Source: Alphaproteobacteria bacterium
Lineage (GTDB): Bacteria; Pseudomonadota; Alphaproteobacteria; Rs-D84
NCBI GenBank assembly: GCA_029051085.1
Contig: JAIDLK010000020.1
Span: forward strand, 1-6,365
DNA: 6,365 nucleotides
Direction of reading: 5' to 3'
The notes under the pieces were generated by a model. The model did not search any database. It was not told the DNA's origin and saw only the letters and a list, made by a program, of their open reading frames with translations. Positions 1-6,168 of the stretch are shown piece by piece. Position numbers and translations under genes: made by a program. Numbering within the stretch: position 1 is the first letter of the stretch; each line of letters begins with the position of its first letter.

Positions 1-1776
1 GTATTCATACGGTGTTTTATTACCCTTGGCCTGATTTTCCGTATATTTAACCAAAACCTTGTTCATATACGAATTATCCAATGACCGCGAATACGGTAAA
101 ATATGGTCAACTTCATAATTATCCAGATGCGCTAAATCAATTGCTTCGCCAGAATACATACATTTACAATTTTGATCACAATATAATTTGTACTTTATAA
201 CATCTTTCCCAGTTGCTTGTCGGCCCATTAATTCTTCCAGTTTTGTTCGAGCATCATCATTTTTATCACGATTTTCATTCTGACGACGTTCTATTTTTTT
301 TCGATCCTCAAAGTTATTCTTTAACTCGCGTCCAACTTCTAAATTTACCCGGTCAGGGGCGCCATATTTCCGAACCAGCGCATTGTACACCTTGCGAAAC
401 TGGGCGACAGTACGATTAACAACCGGAACACGCGTCCATTCTGCAATCTCTGCGATACATCCATTGTCCCCGCTTACTTCGCCAGATATTTTATTTGTGA
501 AATCATAGCCAGCCGCCTTACAAGCCTTATCATACGTCATTCCGCGCATCATTTCCGGCACAATTTTATACATCGCCTGCAAGGATAAGTTTATAAACTT
601 TGACGTAGACACTTTCTTTAATTCATCAATATACTTTTCTGGTACTTTCTTGCGTCGCAATTCTTTTTCTATTGCCGCATCATCTTTCTGGGTTGCAACA
701 ACCTTCATAATCCGGTCAAGCATTTGAGCATCCGACATATCGGCCTCATCTAAGATTTTATTTAATTTATGCCACCCCGTCATAGAATAAAAATCTTGCG
801 TTTCATCTTTGACACCATGAAAAACAACATCCTGCCCCTTCCATACCTTATTATGCAGTGTCTTATACTTAACCGTTTGCGTCTTATGCAACAAGTCTAG
901 AATTGATGCACGCTCTTCATCATTCACAAAGCGCACTTCGCCATCAATAACAAGTTTCATGTTATTTATCTTGGTTAATGCCACAAATAATTCCGCCGTC
1001 GGCGCTTCTTTAGGCGCACGCAGACAATTTGGCTCCAACGTACACCCACCGACCATTTTACCAACCGCCTGTATTGGGCGTACACGAAACGCGATTTTTT
1101 TGTATTGTTCTAATAATTCTATTGTAAATAGGCCGTATTTTTGTTGCGCGTCAAATATCAAATCAAGCTCACGTTCTATTTCTTCCCGCGGAATTGAATT
1201 ATCATATAGACCATCACCATTGCGATATTTTTTCGCGCCATCACAATTGTTTTTGTAAATCATCTGGGCCATCGTCTTATATTCGCCCATCCGTTCACGA
1301 TTCCGTGCAATGGAAACAAGTACTTTTCCGGTTTCTTTATCATTTTCTTCTGCGGATTTACGCATGGATTTATAGCCACGATGTTTCGCCATATGAATCA
1401 ACACACGCGACAGTTCGCGTGGCGACAATTTACGGCAAAAAGCATCTTCCGCGCGCAGTGCCCATACATCAATATCATTGGCATCAACAACAATATTCTG
1501 ATTACCAAGTCCACTATTTTCCAACAAGGCTCGGATTTCTTTCATGCGCAACGCTTTTCTGCGCAATGCGCGCCGGATTGAACGCTTTTCGCGACGTGGT
1601 GCCGCTAATGAAGAACCGTCTTTTGGGTTTTCGGCAACACTAAAAATACGTACACCAGACTGTTGAATTTTACCCACAGCGGCACGCCCGACATCTGGAT
1701 TGTTATTTTCTTTCTCTATATCAACAACCGCCCAGCCGATGCTCGCAATTCCTAAATCAAAACCAAATATTCGCAT
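1..1776 (-). CDS. cas9: Cas9 endonuclease, type II-C-like (N-terminal 592 aa; gene runs off the left edge)
   Basis: This is the RNA-guided double-strand DNA nuclease of a type II CRISPR system. The 592 codons in the window are open to the edge. RuvC-I lies at residues 1-19 (MRIFGFDLGIASIGWAVVD, catalytic Asp7). The arginine-rich bridge helix is at about 61-80. A conserved Cas9 motif HMAKHRGYKS sits at 129-138 and a VGGC-type motif at 245-248. The FINLSLQAMYKIVP block is at 394-407. RuvC-II (RVNLEVGRE) is at 476-484 with catalytic Glu480. The HNH motif YEVDHILPYS is at 554-563 with catalytic His558, followed by an ENQAKGN segment. D7 and H558 nearly match C. jejuni Cas9 (D8, H559), so a compact protein of about 1,000 aa is expected. 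RuvC-III and the PAM-interacting domain would lie outside the window. The ATG at 1776 puts RuvC-I at the expected distance; a weak AAAAAGG (1785-1791) precedes it. No internal stop or frameshift was seen. Confidence 0.98.
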   Translation of the reverse strand, partial: MRIFGFDLGIASIGWAVVDIEKENNNPDVGRAAVGKIQQSGVRIFSVAENPKDGSSLAAPRREKRSIRRALRRKALRMKEIRALLENSGLGNQNIVVDANDIDVWALRAEDAFCRKLSPRELSRVLIHMAKHRGYKSMRKSAEENDKETGKVLVSIARNRERMGEYKTMAQMIYKNNCDGAKKYRNGDGLYDNSIPREEIERELDLIFDAQQKYGLFTIELLEQYKKIAFRVRPIQAVGKMVGGCTLEPNCLRAPKEAPTAELFVALTKINNMKLVIDGEVRFVNDEERASILDLLHKTQTVKYKTLHNKVWKGQDVVFHGVKDETQDFYSMTGWHKLNKILDEADMSDAQMLDRIMKVVATQKDDAAIEKELRRKKVPEKYIDELKKVSTSKFINLSLQAMYKIVPEMMRGMTYDKACKAAGYDFTNKISGEVSGDNGCIAEIAEWTRVPVVNRTVAQFRKVYNALVRKYGAPDRVNLEVGRELKNNFEDRKKIERRQNENRDKNDDARTKLEELMGRQATGKDVIKYKLYCDQNCKCMYSGEAIDLAHLDNYEVDHILPYSRSLDNSYMNKVLVKYTENQAKGNKTPYEY

Positions 1777-1792
1777 GTTTATTGCCTTTTTC

Positions 1793-1820
1793 TTGACATT
1801 TTAATTCCTATAAATACAAT
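1793..1820 (+). promoter_or_regulatory. Sigma70-type promoter of the tracrRNA
   Basis: A perfect -35 box TTGACA (1793-1798) and a good -10 box TACAAT (1815-1820) are separated by 16 bp on the plus strand, predicting a start near 1825-1828. It points away from cas9 and leads into a short non-coding stretch that ends at an intrinsic terminator about 110 nt later. That is the layout of a dedicated small-RNA gene. It is the best consensus promoter I found in the window. Confidence 0.72.
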
Positions 1821-1826
1821 GCGCAA
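1798..1826 (-). promoter_or_regulatory. Possible cas9 promoter
   Basis: On the minus strand TTGCGC (1821-1826) and TAAAAT (1798-1803) are separated by 17 bp, which would start transcription near 1791, only about 15 nt before the cas9 ATG. The -35 match is poor, so this is tentative. If real, it overlaps the divergent tracrRNA promoter almost completely, so the two could not be occupied at the same time. Confidence 0.35.
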
Positions 1827-1935
1827 TGTATTTCTAAATTACAGACTGAATTGGAAAGCAATCTACAATAAAGAAATACTCTGTGGGGCTCTGTTGGTAA
1901 CAACATCCTCTATCGCCCGCTTGTCGGGCTTTTTT
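1826..1935 (+). ncRNA. tracrRNA of the type II CRISPR system (predicted)
   Basis: This is the predicted trans-activating crRNA that pairs with CRISPR repeats and loads Cas9. A ~110-nt transcript is bounded by a consensus promoter and an intrinsic terminator, directly upstream of and divergent from cas9. The 5' part (about 1834-1869) ends in GCAATCTACAAT and behaves as the anti-repeat. It predicts a CRISPR repeat beginning close to ATTGTAGATTGCTTTCC, and many type II-C repeats begin GTTGTAG or similar. The next bases, AATAAAGAAATACTCTGTGG, resemble the C. jejuni tracrRNA scaffold (AAUAAAGAG...ACUCUGCGGGG). GGGG (1885-1888) can pair with CCTC (1907-1910), enclosing a TGTTG/CAACA hairpin with a GTAA loop (1892-1905). 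The last hairpin is the terminator. The exact 5' end, processing and pairing with a real repeat cannot be shown here because no repeat is in the window. Confidence 0.85.
1915..1935 (+). terminator. Rho-independent terminator of the tracrRNA
   Basis: The stem GCCCG (1915-1919) pairs with CGGGC (1925-1929) around a CTTGT loop and is followed directly by six T (1930-1935). It defines the 3' end of the plus-strand small RNA; the minus strand has no comparable U-tract, so it is directional. Confidence 0.92.
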
Positions 1936-2080
1936 GTGTCACATCCCCATTATCACGGCGTCTTCGCGGGTGACAGATGTGCTGAACAGGCCGATTTTTT
2001 CGCCGCTGTGCATATTTATGCCAGTGTATGCAAAACCTCCCCCTCCAGCCTGTAGGCCAAACGTGCGCGATTATCGGATA
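1936..2080. other. Non-coding gap between the tracrRNA terminator and the operon terminator
   Basis: No credible coding sequence was found here. Together with the tracrRNA gene and promoters it makes up the 359-bp stretch without a protein gene between cas9 and the operon end (1777-2135). Small inverted repeats are visible: TGTCAC (1937-1942) with GTGACA (1970-1975) around an inner GCG-TCTT-CGC hairpin, and a GCATA-TT-TATGC near-palindrome at about 2009-2020. No sigma70 promoter or U-tract ties them to a defined RNA. No copy of the predicted CRISPR repeat was seen in it. Confidence 0.5.
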
Positions 2081-2117
2081 CAAAAAATAAAAAAGACTGG
2101 AATTCCAGCCTTTTTTT
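2081..2117 (-). terminator. Rho-independent terminator closing the four-gene operon
   Basis: A hairpin is centred on the 12-bp palindrome CTGGAATTCCAG, with an A-tract on the left and a T-tract on the right, so it could act in both directions. Read on the minus strand, the stem extends as AGGCTGG/CCAGTCT with one G-U wobble and is followed by TTTTTT. On the plus strand the same position is an A-C mismatch. The pairing therefore favours termination of the minus-strand operon, whose last stop codon is at 2136-2138. Confidence 0.85.
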
Positions 2118-2135
2118 GTGTTCTTTGGGGCTTTC

Positions 2136-2678
2136 TCAATCAACCATGCTTTTTGCTTTGCGCATCGCGGCCAATTCAAGGGAGGTGTCTTTCAGATGTT
2201 TTCTGTTCACATCCAGGCGGTGGGCTACACCAGTATAAGAAACAGGACCGGGCCCCATTGGCTCAAATCCGTGTTGCGCCAAGCGTGCCGCGGCCTCTTG
2301 GAAAGATAGCACGTTATCGGAACGGTCGCCAACCCCGATCAGCGCAGCCCCGGCATCACGAAATATCGCATCAGCGTACTTTGTTGAATCCGCCTCTAAT
2401 TCTTTCATTAGCCTTTCTGCCCCTTTGGGGTCGCGCTTGTAGTATTCAATGGACCAGTTAGAAAGTTCTGGATTTTTTGCAGCCTTGGATACCTCGGAAA
2501 CGATGTATTCGGCAAACTGTTTCGCACGCACTTCTTTGCGTTCTTCTTCTTTCCTTTGGTTTGCTTTCTCTTTTTCCGCAGGATAACATAGCGCACCAAG
2601 GGTTATCAATATGGCCGCAAACGGTGCCATTACGGTTCCTAAAAGTTTAATCTCGTTTTTGGTAAGTTTATTTGACAT
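2136..2678 (-). CDS. Hypothetical 180-aa single-pass membrane protein
   Basis: I do not recognise this family. There is a short basic N-terminus (MSNKLTKNEIK), one membrane segment at about 10-31 (LLGTVMAPFAAILITLGALCY), then a highly charged K/E/R stretch at about 34-54 that could be a coiled coil. A soluble helical region follows (55-180) with DPKGAERLMKELEADS at 83-98 and a basic C-terminus. Positive charge flanks both sides of the membrane segment, so topology is uncertain. The start is supported by AGAGAGG (2686-2692) seven bases upstream of the ATG. It is the last gene of the operon, 45 bp after the 225-aa gene and just before the terminator. The C-terminal VAHRLDVNRKHLKDTS looks faintly like a helix-turn-helix, but this is too weak to call. 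The gene appears intact. Confidence 0.82.
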   Translation of the reverse strand: MSNKLTKNEIKLLGTVMAPFAAILITLGALCYPAEKEKANQRKEEERKEVRAKQFAEYIVSEVSKAAKNPELSNWSIEYYKRDPKGAERLMKELEADSTKYADAIFRDAGAALIGVGDRSDNVLSFQEAAARLAQHGFEPMGPGPVSYTGVAHRLDVNRKHLKDTSLELAAMRKAKSMVD

Positions 2679-2723
2679 AATAAGACCTCTCTTTTTGATT
2701 ATCTAATTAAATATTCACTGTTT

Positions 2724-3401
2724 TTAATGCTGTCTTTTTTGTTCCGCGGCCAAATTCAATATTTCTTGTGGAATAGCCCGTTCATCAAAAACAGTCATTA
2801 TACGTTCCATATCTTCCGGATGCGCCTGTAAATGTCCAGCCATAACAGCAGAAGCTATATTCATAAAATTTTCATCCGTTGTTGAAATCTTTCCATCCAT
2901 AATCATGTCAAAGTACACACGAGAATCTTCGGACATATGTTTGACTATTTCTGGTGCAATGGTTAACATCTTCTTTGCTGCGGTTGCATCCAGATTGTGT
3001 TCTTTGGCTAATTTCTCAATTTCCAACATGATATCTATATCGTGTTCTTGTTCTTTTCTTTTTGATTTCTGACGAATTGCTATTCCAACACATGCCAAGG
3101 CTAATATTATTTGGAAACAAACAGTTACCATCCATGTAGCATGTGGGTCAAATTTTCCATTGTAAAATGGTATATATGCGTCTTTCACTGCTTCTATATA
3201 CGTTCTATTATCCATACGCAGTCCGACATACTCACGCATTTCGGGTTCATAACTATTCTGATGAGAAAAGTACAACCAAGCAACACTGCCTAACAGAAAC
3301 ATAACAACGTTGCCTTTTATAAACGTTGTGATTGGGTTATGTTTTTTCGTTAGATATTTGCTATATACCGCTATTTTTCCATTAGCGACACCTTTTGTCA
3401 T
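2724..3401 (-). CDS. Hypothetical 225-aa membrane protein with two transmembrane segments
   Basis: The family is not recognised. A lysine-rich N-terminus (1-30) precedes the first membrane segment at about 31-47 (NVVMFLLGSVAWLYFSH). A loop of about 40 residues (48-89) follows, then a second membrane segment at about 90-109 (WMVTVCFQIILALACVGIAI). A basic RQKSKRK stop-transfer patch leads into a helical tail of about 110 residues. By the positive-inside rule both termini face the cytoplasm and the 40-residue loop faces the periplasm. I chose the ATG at 3401 rather than an ATG 12 codons upstream: AAAGGAG (3409-3415) sits 7 bases before it, while the upstream ATG lies inside the end of the preceding gene. 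It starts 16 bp after the stop of the transpeptidase-like gene, so the two are almost certainly cotranscribed. A partner or membrane anchor for the secreted proteins is possible but unproven. Confidence 0.88.
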   Translation of the reverse strand: MTKGVANGKIAVYSKYLTKKHNPITTFIKGNVVMFLLGSVAWLYFSHQNSYEPEMREYVGLRMDNRTYIEAVKDAYIPFYNGKFDPHATWMVTVCFQIILALACVGIAIRQKSKRKEQEHDIDIMLEIEKLAKEHNLDATAAKKMLTIAPEIVKHMSEDSRVYFDMIMDGKISTTDENFMNIASAVMAGHLQAHPEDMERIMTVFDERAIPQEILNLAAEQKRQH

Positions 3402-3408
3402 ATTACAA

Positions 3409-3415
3409 CTCCTTT
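3409..3415 (-). promoter_or_regulatory. Ribosome binding site that fixes the start of the 225-aa gene
   Basis: AAAGGAG on the minus strand lies 7 bases upstream of the ATG at 3401, inside the 16-bp gap after the previous stop codon. It decides for this ATG over the in-frame ATG at 3437. Confidence 0.85.
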
Positions 3416-3417
3416 GT

Positions 3418-4467
3418 TTAATTTGACATTCGAACAATTATTGGCACATCACCATTTATCCAATTTGTGTCTACAAACTGACCCACCTTTAACCCTAAAC
3501 TTATGCAACCAGCAGATCTATGTTTGTTGGGGTCCGATGTCCCATGCAAATACATAGAACCACGACCAAATGTATTTGTTGTTTTTGCTGGTATTAAGGG
3601 AAATGCATATTTACCCCATGATTTTTCTCCCCCGGTTCTATCTTTTCCTAAAGACATGTCGGCTTTTCTTACTATATAAAGTCCATCTGGAACAGGACCG
3701 CTTTGAGGAATAGTATTGTATTTCTTTTTTTGACAATCTTCTATACCAGAATATACGGGTCTAATTATGTAATCGGCTTTATTGTTATTACATGCAACCA
3801 ACACTTTCCCGTTGAAAACCATAACTTTGTTTGTGTTGGCATCTACCTTGACATTAAAAGTAAACATTTTGTTTTGATAAGACTGATTTAATTGTGCGAT
3901 GTTGCTTATATCGTTTGCATTTGTGACAGTTGGAGTAAGGCCACAAGATTGTGTGTTTGAATCAGATTTTGCAATGTTGATTGATTTGATACAGGCATCA
4001 ATATCTGCAGTTATTGACATGTAGTAATTTGTTTGTTTCTGTGTGTTTATTTGCTGTGATAATAATTCACTATCCACCAAGCATTCTACATATTGACTGT
4101 ACTGGCTGATCCCCAGTTTGTTTGACAGCCAATGTCTACCGTATTCCATAGTACCGCTACCACGAGTTCCCATCACAACCGGTTCGCCACCCAAGCTTTC
4201 AACTTTTGCTACTAAATTATTACGATTGGCAAGACAACTTTCCATCAATCTGTTCCAAAGATCTTTTATCCCTCCACCGAAAAGTCCTCTCAAACAAGGA
4301 TCAGTTTGTGTTTTGTTAACTAGAGCCTCTAATGCTTTTTTGTCTTTTACGTAATAAACCTTTCCATTGACCCGCAGTAAGATAAGGTTGTCGTTACGTG
4401 GAGGGACACTACACAAACAGGCTGTTGAATAAAAAACACAAAAGATGATGAAAAGTTTTTTGATCAT
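3418..4467 (-). CDS. Secreted L,D-transpeptidase-like protein (DUF2778/Tlde1-like C-terminal domain)
   Basis: This is a probable periplasmic peptidoglycan-active enzyme of 349 aa. An N-terminal Sec signal peptide (about 1-20, MIKKLFIIFCVFYSTACLCS) has a hydrophobic core; Cys17 after STA gives a poor lipobox, so a lipoprotein is possible but less likely. Residues 21-250 match nothing I recognise and carry many cysteines (58, 78, 129, 159, 175, 226, 245), suggesting disulfides. The C-terminal ~95 residues contain GPVPDGLYIV (257-266) and MYLHGTSDPNKHRSAGCISL (305-324). The HG...SxGC(I/V) arrangement, with probable catalytic His308 and Cys321, is that of L,D-transpeptidase-fold proteins. The GP-P-G-Y-I segment before it resembles the DUF2778 family that includes the Salmonella effector Tlde1. 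The start is firm: GAGGAGG (4475-4481) lies 7 bases upstream, and the ATG overlaps the preceding stop as ATGA, implying translational coupling. Substrate and exact reaction are inferred. Confidence 0.8.
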   Translation of the reverse strand: MIKKLFIIFCVFYSTACLCSVPPRNDNLILLRVNGKVYYVKDKKALEALVNKTQTDPCLRGLFGGGIKDLWNRLMESCLANRNNLVAKVESLGGEPVVMGTRGSGTMEYGRHWLSNKLGISQYSQYVECLVDSELLSQQINTQKQTNYYMSITADIDACIKSINIAKSDSNTQSCGLTPTVTNANDISNIAQLNQSYQNKMFTFNVKVDANTNKVMVFNGKVLVACNNNKADYIIRPVYSGIEDCQKKKYNTIPQSGPVPDGLYIVRKADMSLGKDRTGGEKSWGKYAFPLIPAKTTNTFGRGSMYLHGTSDPNKHRSAGCISLGLKVGQFVDTNWINGDVPIIVRMSN

Positions 4468-5414
4468 TTCAATGCCTCCTCACATTTATCAGCTGTTGTA
4501 GCTGCTTTTTTTATTGCGGAGATTTGCGTTGCATTAAAGACGACCGCCACCGCTGATGCCGCCGTTGTTCCGCCGGCCAGCACATTTGATGCTGTATTCA
4601 AATTCTTTTCTTTCTTTTTGCCTGATTCCGTGTTGTCATTGCGTACCGAATTAGAATTCGCCGATACAGATGTTATTGTACCTGCAATCGCCATGGCCGC
4701 CCCTGTGCCGGCACTGATGGCGGCACCTGTTGCGCGTTTGTTTATTTTCGATAAATCAACGTATTCCCAGGCACCACATTCACGGACGATTGTTTCGGCT
4801 CTGTTTAGTTCGGCCGTGTCCACCGAACCGTTTACACGTTCCTGCATTCGTACATTGCTCAGTTCTTTTGTGGCGACAATGCATTCGTTTATCTGTGATT
4901 GCAGGTCGCCCTTTACACGGTTATTTGCCGCAATAACTGTTCCGACCGTATCCGCAACCGCCGCCCCGGCCATTGTGCCTGTACGTATATTGCCCAATGT
5001 TTTTGATTTTTTGACTAACGCTTCACGTTCTGCACGTAAGCTTTCTGCAACTTCTTTTCCTTCTTCTGTGCCTGTTTCTTCAAATAAATCTGCTAAGACA
5101 CCATATAACTGGTCGTCTGTTTTTATTTCAATCGCACCAGCAGCCTCTAATTCAGCGATCATTTCATCAAGTTCATCGACTTTTTTATCAGCCGCTGCCT
5201 TGGCGATACCAGTTCCCAGCGCAACACCACCGGCAACAGTACCGACCGCTGTTACAGCCGTATTTATTCCGGCCATCTTTTTCAAATCAGATAGCTCATC
5301 AGAAATGCCGGCACATGCGGCTTTTGTCCGTTCTATCTGTGCAGTCAAGACAGCTGTATCACCCATGGCGGCATTGCATGCGAACACACTCAAAATACAA
5401 ACAATTTTTTTCAA
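4464..5414 (-). CDS. Hypothetical secreted 316-aa protein with duplicated Cys/glycine-zipper units
   Basis: The family is not recognised. The signal peptide MKKIVCILSVFACNAAMG is followed by an alanine-rich helical protein. Four segments rich in Gly/Ala/Thr/Val (about 48-74, 141-164, 225-251, 271-295) look like glycine-zipper helices able to pack tightly or insert in a membrane. The four mature cysteines (34, 178, 213, 311) lie about 12-18 residues outside these segments. The order is therefore Cys-zipper-linker-zipper-Cys, twice (34-178 and 213-311). The linkers are charged: about 66 residues and acidic in the first unit, about 20 and lysine-rich in the second. The start codon is TTG (5412-5414); an in-frame stop lies upstream and the next ATG (codon 17) would remove the signal peptide. 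The SD sequence is weak, unlike the other genes here. It is the first gene of the operon. A pore-forming, structural or adhesin-like role would be speculation. Confidence 0.85.
   Translation of the reverse strand: MKKIVCILSVFACNAAMGDTAVLTAQIERTKAACAGISDELSDLKKMAGINTAVTAVGTVAGGVALGTGIAKAAADKKVDELDEMIAELEAAGAIEIKTDDQLYGVLADLFEETGTEEGKEVAESLRAEREALVKKSKTLGNIRTGTMAGAAVADTVGTVIAANNRVKGDLQSQINECIVATKELSNVRMQERVNGSVDTAELNRAETIVRECGAWEYVDLSKINKRATGAAISAGTGAAMAIAGTITSVSANSNSVRNDNTESGKKKEKNLNTASNVLAGGTTAASAVAVVFNATQISAIKKAATTADKCEEALK
4475..4481 (-). promoter_or_regulatory. Strong ribosome binding site inside the upstream gene
   Basis: GAGGAGG on the minus strand lies within the last codons of the 316-aa gene, 7 bases before the ATG of the transpeptidase-like gene. 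The ATG shares bases with the upstream TGA (4464-4467), so the two genes are likely translated in a coupled way. Confidence 0.85.
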
Positions 5415-5538
5415 TTTTTGCTTATCAAAATCTAACCGTGGTCAGAATTACAAAAATGAATGGACACAATAAATGTTGATAAAATAGGAAAAATATGATA
5501 TGCTTAGTGGCTGAAATGAGTATAAGTTTAACCACCGT
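5415..5538. promoter_or_regulatory. Intergenic region expected to hold the operon promoter
   Basis: This AT-rich 124-bp gap separates the recombinase stop from the TTG start of the operon. No convincing -35/-10 pair was found on the minus strand and no terminator follows the recombinase gene, so read-through from the recombinase into the operon cannot be excluded. A short inverted repeat TTATCAA (5422-5428) / TTGATAA (5476-5482) is present, but it is short enough to be chance. Confidence 0.3.
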
Positions 5539-6168
5539 TTATTTCGGAATTTTCGGGCAAGAAAAATGGTCGGCGGACCTTTGCCCCAGGTGCTTGTACA
5601 GCGTAGATAGACTGACTTTCATTCGTCTTGCAATTTGTGTTTTTGGTATGCCACAGTTAATCAGAAATAAAATCATGTCTGTTTTTCCGTCCAATTTATG
5701 AGTGCGGTTTTTACTGCCTTTTTTGCGCCCAAGTTTATGTCCGGCGGCCCGGCGGCACGCCAGGGCCTCTTTGGTGCGTTGGCTGATCAAGTCGCGTTCT
5801 ATTTCAGCAGACAGCCCGAACGCAAATGCCAACACTTTGCTTTGTATATTATCACCCAGTTCATAGCCGTCTTTGACAGTATAGACCCGTGCACCAACAT
5901 TCATGCAGTGTTCCAGAATGCGCATTATCATGAACAATTTGCGCCCCAGACGCGAAAGTTCCGAACAGATTAGCACATCGCCTGGGTGCAATTTTTTCAA
6001 AATTCCGCCTAATGCACGATTTTTGGGTTCTATTGTCCCGGATATGCCGGAATCTTCTATATATTTATCTATGCAAATCCCCAGTTTCGCGGCTTTCGCC
6101 TCTATCCCCAGTTTTTGATTAGCGCAATCTTGTTTGTCGGTTGAAACCCGTATATAGCCATATATCAT
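5539..6168 (-). CDS. Serine recombinase (resolvase/DNA invertase family)
   Basis: This is a small serine site-specific recombinase of 209 aa that cuts and rejoins DNA through a phosphoserine intermediate. The catalytic domain begins MIYGYIRVSTDKQ with nucleophile Ser9 and Arg7. EDSGISGT (38-45) and SELSRLGR (69-76, with the conserved arginines) complete the active site. AEIERDLISQRTKEAL (121-136) is the conserved start of the long dimerisation helix. GRKKGSK (147-153) forms the arm leading to a C-terminal helix-turn-helix at about 172-194 (GIPKTQIARRMKVSLSTLYKHL). Length and order are typical of the Hin/Gin/Mpi and Tn3-resolvase class rather than large serine integrases. AAGGAG (6175-6180) lies 6 bases before the ATG. 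All key residues are present, so it should be active. Whether it inverts, resolves or excises DNA cannot be told, since no crossover sites were identified. Confidence 0.95.
   Translation of the reverse strand: MIYGYIRVSTDKQDCANQKLGIEAKAAKLGICIDKYIEDSGISGTIEPKNRALGGILKKLHPGDVLICSELSRLGRKLFMIMRILEHCMNVGARVYTVKDGYELGDNIQSKVLAFAFGLSAEIERDLISQRTKEALACRRAAGHKLGRKKGSKNRTHKLDGKTDMILFLINCGIPKTQIARRMKVSLSTLYKHLGQRSADHFSCPKIPK

Noticed and set aside
959..1643. Overlapping plus-strand open frames
   Set aside because: They lie antisense to conserved Cas9 motifs (bridge helix, HMAKHRGYKS, VGGC) and read as random peptide.
1778..1798. Six-codon open frame (ATG...TAA) just before cas9 on the minus strand
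   Set aside because: It is short enough to be chance, has no ribosome binding site of its own and overlaps the putative cas9 -10 box.
1936..2080. CRISPR array or leader next to the tracrRNA
   Set aside because: No direct repeats of 20-40 bp and no copy of the predicted repeat were seen here or elsewhere in the window.
1910..2179. Minus-strand open frame of 89 codons
   Set aside because: It begins inside the end of the 180-aa gene in another frame and runs through the operon terminator into the tracrRNA terminator.
1819..2461. Plus-strand open frames across the tracrRNA and the operon end
   Set aside because: They run through the tracrRNA, two terminators and antisense to the 180-aa gene; the composition is not protein-like and there is no ribosome binding site.
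3402..3437. 12-codon N-terminal extension of the 225-aa protein
   Set aside because: The upstream ATG lies within the preceding gene, and a good AAAGGAG points to the ATG at 3401.
4618..5472. Long plus-strand open frame of 284 codons
   Set aside because: It is antisense to the 316-aa gene, which has a signal peptide, ordered cysteines and coupling to the next gene. The plus-strand frame has a low-complexity Ser/Ala/Thr composition that mirrors the Gly/Ala-rich gene, and no convincing ribosome binding site.
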